Positions 20,101-32,874 of a stretch of DNA of 64,000 nucleotides are shown here, in pieces. How positions within the stretch are numbered: position 1 is the first letter of the stretch; every line of letters begins with the position of its first letter. Where the stretch lies: NCBI RefSeq assembly GCF_007565055.1, contig NC_044565.1, positions 39,083,711 to 39,147,710 on the forward strand, read 5' to 3'. The translations under genes were made by a program, and so were the position numbers. Below the pieces are notes generated by a model. That model did no database searches. It was given only the letters and a program-made list of their open reading frames with translations, and had not been told where the DNA came from. The stretch is from Rhinopithecus roxellana. Taxonomy: Eukaryota > Chordata > Mammalia > Primates > Cercopithecidae.

Positions 20101-20508
20101 TAAAGACACATTTTAATTTCACAATGATGAGGGATGTATACCTACTATGTACCCCCAAAATTAAAAATTGGAAGAAAAAACGAAGACAGAGTTGGTAGAG
20201 CTTGGGCTCAATTTCACCACATGTAAAATGTTCATGAATTAAACCAAGAGATATTAATAAAATTTTATTATACTACATGAAAATAGTCGAATAGATTTGA
20301 ACAAATGTTTAGAGCATGTTGGGATTATCTGACCTTATTTTGGATCAAGGTGATACCCAAAATAAATCACTTCAGAGAGTGAGGCAGGCATCCTCCAGAG
20401 TGTCTACCACCGAGACCCAGTGAGAGGCCCTGGCAGAGAAGGGCGGTTCTGCACCAAAGAAGCCAAGCAGTAATTTTGGATGTGAGTTGCACACGAAAAA
20501 TCACACAG
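20101..20508. other. Interval with no gene recognised
   Basis: AT-rich; nothing identified. Confidence 0.4.
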
Positions 20509-20738
20509 GGCCGGGCGCAGTGGCTCACCTCTGTAATCCCAGCACTTGGGGAGGCAGAGGCAGGGGGATCACTTGAGGTCAGGAGTTCGAGACCAGCCTG
20601 GCCAACAAGGCAAAACCCCATCTCTACTAAAAATAATACAAAAAAATTTAGCCGGGTGTTGTGGCGTACACCTGTAACCCCAGCTACTCAGGAGGCTGAG
20701 GCAAGAGAATCACTTGAACCCAGGAAGTGGAGGTTACG
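20509..20738 (+). mobile_element. Alu lacking its 3' end
   Basis: It starts GGCCGGGCGCAGTGG and breaks off at GTGGAGGTTACGGTG, so the last third of the right arm and the A-tail are lost. GTAATGTGTG repeats follow directly. Confidence 0.92.
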
Positions 20739-22084
20739 GTGTAATGTGTGTGTATACACAATGTAATGTGTGTTTCCCAGTCACAGCATCCTAAGGGACT
20801 GAGTCACAACTGCAGTGTGAATAGAAATATTTTTTACCCCAGGTCCCTTCCCCATGGTCCCCTCCTCCTCCTCCTGGCAGGGCCCGAGTATCTCATCAAC
20901 ACTGCCTCCACTGACAAAGCCTTCCTGGACTTCTCTCTGGGCTATTCTCCACTGTGCTTCAGTGGGACTGGCAGCAGGTTTTGCAGGAGCACCAGCCTGG
21001 CCATCATCAAGGCCAGCAGTGATGTTGCCAACTCCATACATCACTGCTAGTGTTGGCCACTAGCAATACAGTGTAGTCACTGTCACTCCCCAGTGAGGAC
21101 ATTACCGTGTACTCTGACCATGGCTGCCACTACCCCATGTTGGGACTGACACTACCCCATTGCCCCTGTGCTAATTAGACCAAAGAGTGCCCTTCCTTAA
21201 GACGTTGGACTTCCTCTAACAGAAAACCATCATGATATTCTGATTTTAGGATGCAACACTTGGCTGCCATTTGCTGGAAAGATTTCTCTTTGGTGTCCAT
21301 TATGTGTATGGGCTTCCTGGGATGTGGTAGAGCACAGCCTGCCCAGTTTCTAACCCTTTGAGATGGAAGAGATATCTCTCCTGATCAGGTTTCATGGCTT
21401 GTTTATAAGGCTCCAAAAGGACCACTCTTACTCTTTTCATTTTCTTAGGGCCTCCTAGATTCTTCCCAGGGCTGGGTCAGAAGTCATCAACCATCAACCA
21501 CCATCAACCACCCAGGGATATGTGCAAGAGACTCCCCCCAGTGAATCTCAAACCACAGCCTTCTACCATGGAGTGATATTTTTTGCCTATCCAAGCATAT
21601 TCTTCAGGCGTTAAAGTCACCTTTGTCTTTTTTTTTTCCCCTAGACACATAAACCTGCTCTCTTTGAATCCTGTAGTCTGTCCTTAAAATTACCTTCATT
21701 TCTTCAAGGAGTCCTAGTGGGTTTCCACACAAAATGGATACCTGAAATCCCATTTGGGCATACGAATGCTTAGCTCTTGCCTCCAGCACAACTGGGGTCG
21801 CAGGAGCCTCTGCCACACAATTGTGACTTATTAGACAAACGCTGCCTGCAGCAGCCTGACCTTGGCTGGCTTCTCTGAAAGAGTCTCCTTCCATCACAAG
21901 TCACCTGTTGTCTCTTAGTGTTCATTCACAACAGTTGATATTTAACAACCAAAGTCAGCCCAACCTATAACAGGGTGTTTGAAACTGAACCAAGAAGTTT
22001 CTCCCTCTAAACTTGTACTGGGTTAAATTTCTTAGGAAGAGAGCACCTTAAAGAAGCAGCCATCAGTCAGTGTTAACTAAGCAT
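20739..22084. other. About 1.35 kb of apparently single-copy DNA
   Basis: Frames on both strands at about 20750-21060 (up to 100 residues) and 21604-21897 are open but show no recognisable domain. A processed pseudogene cannot be excluded for 20840-21160, but none was identified. Confidence 0.4.
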
Positions 22085-22850
22085 CTCCTAACAAAGCTCT
22101 TAGATGCAGAAGAGGACTCCAAGAAGGTCTCCAACTCGCCATAGGAATAGCATCCTACAATTCCATTCCATCCTGATTAATATGTAGGATTAATTTATAT
22201 GTTGAATTGGACCTGGAGTAAGTGCAGACACCACAGGTTTAGGGTTCAGTCCCATGAGACTGCCCCCACTTTGGATGCCAATCAAAAGTCGCAGGTTGTC
22301 CCCAGTACTTCTGATCAATCAGCTATAAATCAAGAGTTTCCACAGCCCCCTCCTCAGGTTGGATAATTTGCTAGAAGGACTCACAGAACTCAGGAAAGTA
22401 CTTTACTTACTCTTACCAGTTTATCAGATTGGATACAAGTTAGAAACAGGCAAATGGAAGAGATGCAAAGGACAAGGTCCTAGGGGGCGGTGTAGAGCTT
22501 CCACGCTCTCTCTGGAATGCCACCCTCGCAGGACCTTAATGTATTCAGCAACTCAGAAGCTCTCTGAACCTCACTGTTCAGAGTTTTTAATGGAGATCCC
22601 ATTACCTAGGCCTGATTGATTAAATCATTAGCTATTGGTGACTGACTCAATCTCCAGCCCCTCTCTCCTCCCAGGAGGTCCAGGATAGGGTTGAAAGTTC
22701 CAACCCTCTACTCCTGCCTTGGTCTTTCTGGAGAGCAACCCCCATCCTGAAGCTATCTAGGGACCCCCAGCCACCAGACCTCTCATTGGCATACAAATGA
22801 CACTCATCTCTTGGGGGACAAAGGCCAAGTATATCTTATCATAGATGGAT
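22085..22850 (+). mobile_element. Old LTR-like repeat, family A copy 1
   Basis: It matches copies at about 27770-29300 and 44920-45735 (shared: ACCTGGAG, CACCACAGGTT, GACTGCCCCCAC, GGACTCACAGAACTCA, CAGCCCCTCTCTCCTCCC, CCCCCATCCTGAAGCTATC). The family name was not recognised with confidence. A solo LTR is likely from its length and layout. Confidence 0.6.
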
Positions 22851-24590
22851 AGACTTGGCCCTCCATAGAAAAAGTTCCCAATCTACTCTGAAAGATAAGA
22901 GTGACAATACTTTGCTGCTTGCCTGCCATAGTCTCAGTTTACACACATTGTCCCAGAGTAATTATTATTCCCACCTCCTTTCATTCTTAAGAATGTCATT
23001 GTTTGGAGGCTAAAAGTTACATGATTACCCTAGAGATAAGACACATTCTTATGAAGAGAGAACTTGGAAGTCAGAGTAAAACACACCATTAAGTGTTAGG
23101 ATTGTCACAAAGTCCACAAGGCTGGCTAGGGACCCCTGAAGCCAGTGTCTAAGGCTCCTTTTCTTACCAGGCCCTGCACACGCCTCTCACAGCAGGGAAA
23201 GGGAGGCTTCTGGAGAGGGCAAGGGCACTGGTTAGATGCAGCAAATCCCAAAAAAGTCTGCCTTCATTGCTTTTCCATTTGTTGGTAAAGACAAACAAAA
23301 GGCTATAAAATACATTTTAAAGGGAGGGCACTAGAGACAGCGTTATGGGCTTTAGACCTATGAAGACCTGAAGCCCTACTTGCTATCCACATATACCACA
23401 GGTTCTGAACACTGAGTGAAAAATACCTCAGTGAGAGAGAGAGATAGAGAGAATGTAAAAAAGAGAGAGCGAACATTTGTATCTGATTCCACGTGATTTA
23501 GGGGTTTTGTCTGGGGACATCCCTGTGCCTCGCTCCCCCTCGCTTGGTGTGGCTGGCCACTCGCATCCCTGGCTCCCTCCTCCCATGTACCACATTCCCA
23601 GTCCTCTTTGCTGAGGATAACCTGCATAAAGACAAATGGTGAAGCCTCTTTTTTCTCCAACTGAAGTAACACCCAGGCGATGAGAGCAGCACATCTTAAT
23701 TCCCAACAAGTTTACTCCAAGAGCCCCTTCCTCCTCTGCTCCCTTGGCTATCTGGCCCCTCGATGTCCCTCTTGTCCTTGCAGGGAAGCCTGGGTGTCAC
23801 CAGCTCCCTGGTGAGGAAAAGGCAGGTTCTCCTGAGGGAAGGAGCTAAGAGGACATCTGGCTTGGGTGCCCATGTTCCCTTCGGTTATTTACGTCCTGTG
23901 ACTGACCCGACCACCCACACCTGGAGATGTCCCCAGAGCACACCGCAGGTGAAGGCGTTTTCCTCTCTTCGTTCTCATATTTAATTCAACCAGATCTTGG
24001 AAGCACGGGGAGGGAGGGCAGGCAGTGAGTGATGTGACAGAGCCAAATCCTTAGACCCCACGCCTTTCCCTGGGCTTGACAGAGGGGGACAGATAGGGCA
24101 TCTCCACAGGCAGGGCTGTGGGGATTGATAAGACGGGCGTACCCACAACTCCCTAGTCACTGACAGCCCTCTGCATCCTGTGAAAAAGGCATTTTCAAAA
24201 AGTCAAAAACATGGTTCTAAGGGATGACCCGAGAGTTTTTTAGGGGGATGATGAACCTGCTTTGTATCCTAATTGAGGTAGCAGGTATGCAACTATATAT
24301 GGGTTAGAATTCATAGAACTGTAAATGAAAAAAAAAAACCCTCAATTTTGCTAGATGTTAATTTTTCAAAATTAAAATTTTAAAACATGGCTTTCACATA
24401 AATATAGAATGAACATGTATCTAAACAGTATTTAACTAATGTGTGAGAGAACCAGCAGGATGGTAGAGCTGGTTTAAAAAAAAATGTAGGAGACATCAAA
24501 ATAGTTACAATCACTGAAGTAAAGAATACTAAAGTAATATTGCTAAATCACTTTGTATAAAATCTTAGCCTTTCTTTCGCTCTCTCTCTC
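22851..24590. other. About 1.7 kb of apparently single-copy DNA
   Basis: No family recognised apart from a GA-rich run at about 23430-23470. Three overlapping minus-strand frames (23376-23709) and one plus-strand frame (23763-23984) have no domain. Confidence 0.4.
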
Positions 24591-24889
24591 TTTTTTTTTT
24601 TTTTTAGATGGAGTCTTGCTCTTTTGCCCAGGCTGGAGTGCAATGGCGTGATCTCCGCTCACTGCAACCACTGCCTCCCAGGTTCAAATGATTCTCCCAC
24701 CTCAGCCTCCTGAGTAGCTGGGATTACAGATGCCCACCACCATGCCCGGCTAATTTTTGTACTTTTAGTAGAGATGGGGGGGGATTCACCATGTTGGCCA
24801 GGCTGGTCTCAAACTCCTGACCTCAGGTGATCCACCCACCTTGGCCTCCCAAAGTGCTGGAATTACAGGTGTGAGCCACTGTGCCTGGA
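24591..24889 (-). mobile_element. Alu (S-like), antisense
   Basis: Full-length; CTTAGCCTTT occurs on both sides as a target duplication. A CTCTCTCTC run adjoins the T-run. Confidence 0.93.
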
Positions 24890-25630
24890 CTTAGCCTTTT
24901 TTTCCCCTTTTTCTTTCTTTACAATTTTTTATGGAGCAATACTTCATTCCATAAAATAGAATGAGTGTCCTCCCTGGCCTTTTGACTAAAATACTTCTAT
25001 TTGTGTCACTATAAAACAAGCCTACACCCTATCAGTTTCCTATGCCTTTGTCATAAAGTTGTAAAATAACCTAATGAGTAGTAAACAGCAAGTTAGACAA
25101 AGGTCTACACCCCTAGAAAGTCAGGTAATTCCCCGGACAGCCCTGTCAGACAATGCCCAAGGCTGACATGACTCAAAGGACCTGCAGGAATCTCTGCTCC
25201 ATTTTCAAGTCTCGGACAATTTTCCCTAACAAGTTTCTCATTCCTATTTCCCAGGGGAAAGGAAACAGGAATGTGAAGCCCACAACTATGCCCAGGGAGG
25301 AAACAGTGAGCTGAGCTATCAAAGAAGGGAGAGGCCTGGGGATGTCCTGTGGTCCTAAGGAAGCTAGCTGGTCTGCATCCTAGCAGGACATCAGTGGTTT
25401 TGAAAAATATAGGCATTCATAGAAAAGACAGCAGGAAAGAAAACCAGACAGGGCTGTCTGGATCCACAGACCACCCAGATCATCCTCAGACCCACCAGAT
25501 TCATTCTTGCCCCAGGGTTCTAGACCCATGGCAGGTGGCACAGCCTGGGACCTGGCCTCTCCCTCTAGGTTTCGTGGGCACTATTCCAACCACCATGACT
25601 TCGGGGGGGTCCCTTGGCCTTTTTCTTTCT
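24890..25630. other. Interval with no gene recognised
   Basis: No family recognised. A 103-residue minus-strand frame (25105-25416) lacks any domain. Confidence 0.4.
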
Positions 25631-25928
25631 TTCCTTTTTTTTTTTTTTTGAGATAGAGTCTCACTCTGTTGCCCAGGCTGGAGTGCAGTGGCGTTGATAT
25701 TGGCTCTCCACAACCTCCACCTCCTGGGTTCAAGAGATTCTCCTGCCTCAGCCTCCTGAGTGGCTGGGATTACAGGCGTGCACCACCATGCCCGGCTAAT
25801 TTTTGTATTTTTAGTAGAGACGGGGTTTTGCCATGTTGGCCAAGCTGGTCTTGAACTCCTGATCAGGTGATCCACGTGCCTCAGCCACTCAAAGTGCTGG
25901 GATTACAGGCATGAGCCACCGCGCCGGG
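25631..25928 (-). mobile_element. Alu (S-like), antisense, with target duplication
   Basis: Full-length; GTCCCTTGGCCT lies on both sides. Confidence 0.94.
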
Positions 25929-27765
25929 TCCCTTGGCCTCTCTTTTTCAGACATTGGAATGGGACACGTTAGCCCTGTCTGCTCAGAGGGGAACTCCAAA
26001 GCGAGCCCAGAGCAGATGTGGGAGTGGATTTGGCCTCCTCAGGACCCCTCCAGCTGGGTGGAAGGGGTCTCGCCAGTCAGCTCCCCCAGGACAGCGTCTG
26101 AGTGCAGGTGGACCCTGGTGACTGGCCCCATGACAGCCGAGGCTCCGGAAACCACAGCACGTCTGCAGCGGCAGGGTCTTCTTTTGTGGGAAGGGGAAAA
26201 GCAAAGCTGCTCTGAGGGAATGCTAAAAATGTGCTCAGCAGAGAGGCTCCAGGCTGGGAGAGGAAGGTGAGGCGGGAGCCTGTAAACAAAAAGCCACGGT
26301 CCTGAGAAATCCAGGAAGGGCTGGTAGGAGGTGGGGCGCGAACAGCACTGGCTACAGCCTGTGCCAGACCAGCCAGGCGCCCTGTTTACAGTGCTGGTCA
26401 CACTGGGGCAACCAGAACCAGGGCCTGCTGAATTCTTCACCTCCTAGGTGACTGAACGGAGCCAGGAGGAGCCGATCTGGTCCCCTTGGCCTTCGTGCCA
26501 GCTGGCCTCTCCCGAGGTTAATAATTCAGGCCTCTCCAGCCAGTGGGCCCAGGGCCTGCGTCAGGGCTGTGAACTGTGGTTTCTGTTTCCCTGGCTGCCT
26601 CCCCACACTCTGAGCTTATCTAGGCCGACAGTGCTGCCAACGAGACGACCCTCCTCAGCCACCCACCAGCGGGGACATCCTGCCTGACCTTCAGCCTGCC
26701 CCATCCTGTTTCCCACGCCCACAGGGAGGGCGGGTATCACCCAGCTCCTCTGGTTACTGTTCTGTGGCAGCCGCCCAATCCCTGCCCTGGGCTGCTGGAT
26801 TCACACCTCACCGGGCACAGTTCAAGGAAGGGAAGCTCTCATTGCCCTCCCTCCTCCATGCTCTTCTCATGCTTCGCTTGCAATCCTGTGCCCCAGGTGC
26901 CTCTACCCCCAGACCTGGACTCACTGGTAAGTGGGGACCAGCATGGCAGAGAGCAGGAATACAGCTGCTCCTCTTGCTCCAGACCCCAAACTCTGTTCAC
27001 GATTGTCGGAAAGCTCCAGACCACTAACATGATGGTATGGGTAAGAACCTGGGTGACAGCTCTGTGGCCTGAGTGTCTGGACAGGGCAGAGAAGGATCCT
27101 GGGAGACCTCATTCCCCCTGGGTGGGTTCCTGGCATTCCTGTCATGGGCTTGAGCCAGAAAAAGTGACCATTGAAAGAGCCTCCACCTCAGACACAGGCT
27201 AGGGCAGATGGTCAGTTCAGCAACCCACCCTCCCTGGGTTCTGGGCTTCCCCCAGTACACCAGCTGGGGACAAGCAGGGTCTGAACAAAACAAGAGGGGG
27301 TCCCTGATGGTGGAACTTCTCACGGGGAGCTGAAGTAGGGCTGCTGCTGTGGTGGGGCTCACACGGAGGAGGCAAGAAGCCTTCTGCCTTGGCAAATGTA
27401 ATCGCCAGGTAGCAGGGACTCTGGTAGGTGGCAGGCAGCTCAGGGCCTTCAGAGAAAGCTGGAGAGCCCCGGACAACAGCCAGGAGAAATCTGGGAATGT
27501 AGAGGAGACAGCAGTCCTTAAAGGACCCCAGATTAGGCAACAGGAGCTGAAGTTTCAAAGTGACTGAAAGTTTCTCTACCTCTTCAGTGGCAAGAGCCTA
27601 GAGGACTGCTTTGCTGACTTTGGCACTCAGACAGAACCTCCTGGATAAGAGGCAGGGAAAATACCTCTTACATAACCTCAACTTTTCGAAAGCCAGAGCA
27701 TGCCACTGATACATAAGGAGATTGCTTTGATCTGAGAGTACTCCAGAGCTAGTCTTCTTCTCACT
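25929..27765. other. About 1.8 kb GC-richer single-copy DNA
   Basis: This is the longest repeat-free and most GC-rich stretch in the window. Several frames of 110-150 residues overlap on both strands (for example 26039-26440 and 27024-27476). Overlap on both strands and lack of domains suggest chance frames favoured by high GC. It is the best place to look for a host exon or regulatory element, but none was shown. Confidence 0.45.
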
Positions 27766-28011
27766 AGGGATGAATGGAAAAACACAGTTTTTCCTCTGCT
27801 CTCACACCACAAGTATCAGCACAGAAAACCTGGGTGACCAGATGTGTGGGGATTTCTCTCCACCAATAAGCAGGCAAGCAAGCAATTCCACATCTGATGC
27901 CAGCTGTTCAATTTTGGCACGATTTACCTGGAGATAGTGTCAGATCCCACAGGTTGAGGGTTCATCCTCACAAGACTGCCCCCCAACTTCCAATGTCAGT
28001 CACAAGCCCCG
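27766..28011 (+). mobile_element. Old LTR-like repeat, family A copy 2, first part
   Basis: It shares ACCTGGAGATAGTGTCAGAT, CCCACAGGTTGAGGG and CACAAGACTGCCCCCC with copies 1 and 3. It is cut by the ERV1 LTR at 28016. Confidence 0.6.
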
Positions 28012-28015
28012 TTAT

Positions 28016-28741
28016 TATAATCGCCTGACAGGTTCCTCCCACCCACTGCACAGACAAAACCAATTCACTGAGACCATGGTCCTGCAATAAAGAAATAGCT
28101 TAATTAATGCAAGGCCAGACACAGGAAACAACTGGTGTTATCACTCTAATCAGTCTCCCTGAGGGCTCGAAGGTGAGGGTTTGTCAAAGATAGTCTGGTG
28201 GCCAGAGAACTAGAGAATGAGTGCTGCTGATTGGTTGGGGATGCAATCATAGGGGTGTGGAAAACGGTTCTCGTGCCCTGAGTCATGAGTTACAAGTTAA
28301 GTCATGAGTTACAAGTCTCAGTGGGGTCAGTTGGTTTCCAGAATGCGAAAGTCTGAAAAAGATCTCAAAAGACCAATCTTAGGTTCTACTATAAGAGCAA
28401 CTGAGGAAGTTGCAAACCTTGTGACCTCTGGCCACATGACTCCTGAGCAGCAAAGGATTATAGAAACTATGGCTATATTTTAGCAGAATTCAGTCCTCTC
28501 CCATAATCCTAATTAGTCTTGCCAAGGCAGTTTCAGTCCCCAAACAAGGAGGGGATATGTTTTAGGAAGGGACTATTATCATCCTTGCTTCCAAATTAAA
28601 CTATAAACTAACTTTCTCCTATGGTTAGCTCAGCCTATGCCCAGGAATGAGTGAAGACAGCCAGCCTATGAGGCCAGAAGCAAGATGGAGTCCACCATGT
28701 TAGATTTCTCTCATTGTCACCATCTTTGCAAAGGTGATTCA
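28016..28741 (-). mobile_element. ERV1 solo LTR, antisense, with 4-bp duplication
   Basis: The reverse complement starts TGAATCACCTTTGCAAAG and ends GGCGATTATA, and matches the LTR at 33791-34934 along its length (GACTCCATCTTGCTT, GGACTGAATTCTGCTAAAATATAG, TTAATTAAGCTATTTC-like end). TTAT flanks it on both sides (28012-28015 and 28742-28745). No internal region is present, so it is a solo LTR formed by recombination. Confidence 0.85.
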
Positions 28742-28745
28742 TTAT

Positions 28746-29304
28746 TTTGCCTGTGCTTCTTGCCAACTGGCTGTTGATCCAGGTTCCCATGCCCCACTCC
28801 TTGGGTTCAATTAATTTGCTAGAGTGGCTCACAGAACTCAAGGAAACACATTTACTGGTTTTTTATAAAGCTGATTACAAAGGATACAAATGAAGAGATA
28901 CATAAGTTGAGGTATGGAGTGTGGAGCTTCCGTGCCCTCTTGGTGTTCACCACCCTCCCAGAACCTCCTCATGCTCAGCTGTCCAGAAGCTCTCGGAACA
29001 AGAACCTTTTGGGTTATTATGGAGGCTTCATTACACAGGCATGATTAAGCCATTGGCCTTTGGTGACTAACCCAACCTTTAGCCCCTCTCTCCTCCAAAT
29101 TCCTTGCATAAGGCAAGGAATTGCGGGGAGGGCTGAAAGTTCCATCCCTCTAATCCTGCCTTGGTCTTTTTGGTGATCAGCCCCCATCCTGAAGTTAGGT
29201 AGGGGCTGCCAGCCGTGGGTCAACTCATGAGCAAACAAAAAGACTTTGGAGTTCCCAAGGATTTTAGGAGTTGTATGTTAGGAGGCCGGAATAAGACTCT
29301 CTCT
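28746..29304 (+). mobile_element. Old LTR-like repeat, family A copy 2, second part
   Basis: It resumes after the ERV1 LTR with TTGCTAGAGTGGCTCACAGA, TACAAATGAAGAGATACATAAG and CAGCCCCCATCCTGAAG, and ends at the GATA repeat. Confidence 0.6.
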
Positions 29305-29352
<48 letters not shown>

Positions 29353-29367
29353 GATAGATAGATAGAT
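29305..29367 (+). repeat. (GATA)n microsatellite
   Basis: About 15 GATA units with one interruption (GATAAGATA). It adjoins the T-run of an antisense Alu. Confidence 0.97.
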
Positions 29368-29368
29368 A

Positions 29369-29663
29369 TAATTTTTTTTAGATGGAGTCTTGCTCTGTCA
29401 CCCTGGCTGGAGTGTAGTGGCACAATCTCAGCTCACTGCACCCCTCTGCATCCCGGGTTCAAGTGATTCTCCTGCCTCAGCCTCCCGAGTAGCTGGGACT
29501 ACAGGCACCTACTACCACGCCTGGCTAATTTTTGTATTTTTAGTAGGGATGGTGGGGTTCACCATGTTGGCCAGGCTGGTCTCAAACTCCTGGCCTCAAG
29601 TGATCCACCTGTCTCAGCTTCCCAAAGTGCTGGGATTACAGGCATGAACCACTACACCCGGCC
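29369..29663 (-). mobile_element. Alu (S-like), antisense
   Basis: Full-length antisense Alu ending at CACCCGGCC. Confidence 0.93.
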
Positions 29664-29919
29664 CAAATATATATTTTACAATATTATACTAGGCCTCTTC
29701 TCTTCACTAGAGCACCTACCTGAGCACCTAGGGACCAGGCCTGTGCTGGTCCTTCATGCTCCCTACCATAGCCTCCTGAGGTGGGAATTAGCACCCTGGG
29801 ACAACTGGAACTCCAAGATTAAGTAAACCCAAACCATTTGTCTCCACCTTGTCTTTCTGCCAATGATCTTTTGGACTCACATGTAAGTTGCCCCATGTCC
29901 CTGTTAAAAGTAATTTTGA
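29664..29919. other. Interval with no gene recognised
   Basis: Short, mixed composition; nothing identified. Confidence 0.35.
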
Positions 29920-30200
29920 AGCCAATCACAAAAGGCCACATATAGCATGATTCCATGTGTATGAAATGTCCAAAACAGGCAAATCGATACAGACAAAAAG
30001 TAGATGAGTTGTTGCCTATAGCTGGGGGATGGTTGAGGGATGGGTGACCTAAAGGGTACAGGGTTTCTTTTTGAAGTGATGAAAATGTTCTAAAATTGAT
30101 TATGAAGATGAATAGGCAACTTTGTGACTGTACTAAAAAACACTGAATTGTGTACTTTAGATGGGTGAATTGTAAATTATATGTCAATAAGGCTGTTAGA
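29920..30200 (+). mobile_element. Old L1 3' fragment
   Basis: L1M-type 3' UTR text: GATTCCATGTGTATGAAATG, CAGGCAAATCGATACAGAC, ACTGAATTGTGTACTTTAGA. It parallels the copy ending near 37080. Confidence 0.75.
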
Positions 30201-30794
30201 AGAAAAACCCATGATTTTGGCAGATTTTGACCCATAAGATGATCTGCCATTTGCCATATTACATGTGGATATATGTGATGTCTCTGTGTCCACTCAGGTG
30301 GAAAAGGCCTCAGAGACCCATCTGGGATCTCACCTGCCCACTCCAGCTGTGAGCATGGAAGGGAAATGAGCTATTCGGGTTGTCAAGAATGTGACAGGAA
30401 GGAATCAGCAGAGGCTCTAGGTGGAGGCAGGAAGCCTTGCACCACACCTTGCACTACAGCCCAGATTCAGGCTCCCAGAGCTATAGACTCACACAGGGCT
30501 GGTGGTGAAATGGTGGTGCTGTGAGGCCTCCATTTCCATAGAGAAGTCAACAGAAGATCTCTTAAAGTTGTACCTCCTCCTCTCTCAGGAGGGTGCCAGG
30601 GCCTCTGGGCAGTCTCCCTAGAGGTAAGCATGCCTTAAGATATTAATTACCTTTGCTGTGTGGGCCTGGGATGGCCACAGCTCTTGGGCTGGTAAGCTCA
30701 GGCCACTAGCAACCTATCCAGGGCTTTGAATTTCCTACAGTGAGCCATGTAATGTTGAGAGGTGAAAATGGATGGCTGACATGGTTGCCTTGCC
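30201..30794. other. Single-copy interval, nothing recognised
   Basis: Mixed composition; no gene or repeat identified. Confidence 0.4.
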
Positions 30795-30980
30795 CAGTGG
30801 TTCTCAAAGGGTGTTCCTAGGACCAGCAATATCAGCATCACTTGGGAACTGTTCAGGAATACAAATGCTCAGGCCATCCCAGACCTATCGAATTGGAAAC
30901 TCCAGGGGTAGGGCCCAGGAATCTGTGTTTTAACAGGCCATCCAGGGGAGTCTGATGGACATGAAAGTTTGAGAACCATG
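30795..30980. mobile_element. MER5A-type hAT DNA element
   Basis: Terminal repeats CAGTGGTTCTCAAA and TTTGAGAACCATG are inverted. Internal text CATCACTTGGGAACTG, GCCCAGGAATCTGTGTTTTA fits MER5A. It is a non-autonomous Charlie-type element with no frame. Confidence 0.9.
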
Positions 30981-30982
30981 AT

Positions 30983-31110
30983 ATAGAATCTGAGGTCCCT
31001 GAGGCAGAGGGACACATGCTGGTTCTGGATTGCATCCCCAGCACTAGCAATGTCTGCTATAAGAGGCAGTCATGAAGATTTTGTCGAACAAGTGAACGAA
31101 TGAATGGTTT
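30983..31110 (+). mobile_element. L2 3' end
   Basis: Pattern CCTGAGGCAGAGGGACA, GCATCCCCAGCACTAGCAA and a terminal AGTGAACGAATGAATGG fits the L2 3' end. Confidence 0.65.
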
Positions 31111-32025
31111 AACTTATTTGTCAAGGACTACTTCTCTTTAACCAGCTGCCAACAAGAACATTTGTAAGCTGATAAAAAGAGAAAGGTGTGGGTATATCTG
31201 ATCATTCACTCCAGCTTCTTGTTGGCTCCGTTTAATCTCTGAATTATTAAGCAGGACTCATGGCCCATTTCACGTTTTCTTTTTAGAGATGAGGCCCTGG
31301 CTCTTTGACAGTTTTTTTTTTCTAACCTCCAGAAACAAAAGCACCTTCCATTTGATTTCAGAATCAAGTTCTCCCACTATGTCATTCTGGCCCTGGAAGG
31401 AAAAGGAGGATGCAGCTAGAAGGATGTTTTTGCATTTTCAAGTTCAAATGTACTCAAATTATTAAACATCTGGCTCTCAGGAGAACCAAGAAATACAGGC
31501 CAAGCACTTCTTAAAAATCCTGGGGAATGGACAGGTTACGCATACTAAACAGTAGGCCCATTTCCCATTCACAGTCAGCCAGTGGCCAGAGGCTGGGTGG
31601 AGCTTGGTGCCTTCTCTCCTTGGTTTTGGATTATGGGCTGACTTTCAGATTCTCTGAAACTGCCACCTCCCTCAAATTCCCCAAAGCCAGGATTCCTTTG
31701 GGCTCACACCTCCCAAAACCAGCTGCTCTGTCACCCAACGTGGTGCCCTTTCTCCTGTAACCACATACATTCTAGCTGGCGAGAGACTGGCCCCAGACAG
31801 ACTGGGCACAGTGCCAGGACATTGAGGCGTCCTCTGTTTCAGGAGCTCCTGGCTCCCTGCCACTAGCCCCATCCCTCATGAGGTCACCACACTCAACTGA
31901 CAGGCACTAATCACCCTCTGAGCCATCTCATCCACAATAGACATCCATCACCCTTTGTCTTTTAGAATCAGACTCGTGCAGCAGTCTAATAGAACAACCA
32001 GGCTAAGAAACTAACTGCCCCAGGC
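31111..32025. other. About 0.9 kb of apparently single-copy DNA
   Basis: No family recognised; the 77-residue frame at 31527-31760 lacks a domain. Confidence 0.4.
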
Positions 32026-32280
32026 TGGGCGCTCTGGCTCACACCTGTAATCCCAGCACTTTTGGGAGACTGAGGCGGGCAGATTGCTTGAGCTCAGGAG
32101 TTCGAGACCAGCATGGTCAACATGGCAAAGCTGGGCATGGCAATATGTGCCTGTAGTCCCAGCTACTTGGGGGACTGAGGTAGGAGGACCGCTGGAGCCC
32201 CAGAAGTTGAGGCTGCAGTGAGCTGAGATTGCACCACTGCCTGGGTGACAAAGTGAGGCCCAACAACAACAACAAAAAAG
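32026..32280 (+). mobile_element. Old Alu with internal deletion
   Basis: Alu starting GGCTGGGCGCTCTGG, lacking about 35 bases after CAACATGGCAAAG, with a CAACAACAAC tail. Confidence 0.9.
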
Positions 32281-32874
32281 AAAAAGTAACTGCCCCTTGT
32301 TTTCTGGGCTGTAGGCTCACAATGAAAAAAATGAACTATCCCTCTCCTCCTATTGGATAGCCAGGCCTCAAGTCCCCTGCCCAGAGAGGTGAAGCCTTTA
32401 TTTTTACGAAGTGAATAAAGATCTGGTGGGATGGCTTGGAAGGAAGCTAGAGAGGGAAGCCACTGAAGTAGAGGGAAGGATAAGGTGCGTGAGCCATCGG
32501 CCCTCTGCAGGCCTCATGACTCAGGGATCTGCACCCCAGGAGTGACACGTCCTGAAGGTCAGTGACTGTGGCACCAGAGGCAGTGGCCCAAGAACCTCTG
32601 CAAAGAAGTGTCCTAGCTTGGTTTGAAAGGAGGAGTCATGAGCATGAATGAGATCACAAGGGCTGTGGACAAATGGCATGAGGAGAAGCAGCCAATGCTG
32701 GACTGAAGACGGGGGCTCTTCCCTAAGACAGTGTAAACCTGGGTGTCACATGCACGCCTTGGGCTGAGTGGATGGAGAGGAGGGAGGAAATCCTAAACAA
32801 TGACAGAGACTGATTTCCCACTAACCCTAGTGGGGGGAGCAGATTAATTTGATTTGTCATTCCTCACACTTTGG
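32281..32874. other. Single-copy interval, nothing recognised
   Basis: No family or gene identified. Confidence 0.4.

Noticed and set aside
20748..21063. Overlapping frames of 69-100 residues, considered as a processed pseudogene
   Set aside because: A short stretch looked slightly like a V-ATPase proteolipid coding sequence, but the similarity did not extend, so no identity is claimed.
26039..27558. Frames of 110-150 residues on the minus strand as host exons
   Set aside because: Several overlap on both strands, none shows a domain, and no convincing splice pattern was seen; GC content explains their length.
29305..29367. Array-like repeat checked as CRISPR
   Set aside because: It is a GATA microsatellite with no spacers; no CRISPR array is present in this eukaryotic DNA.
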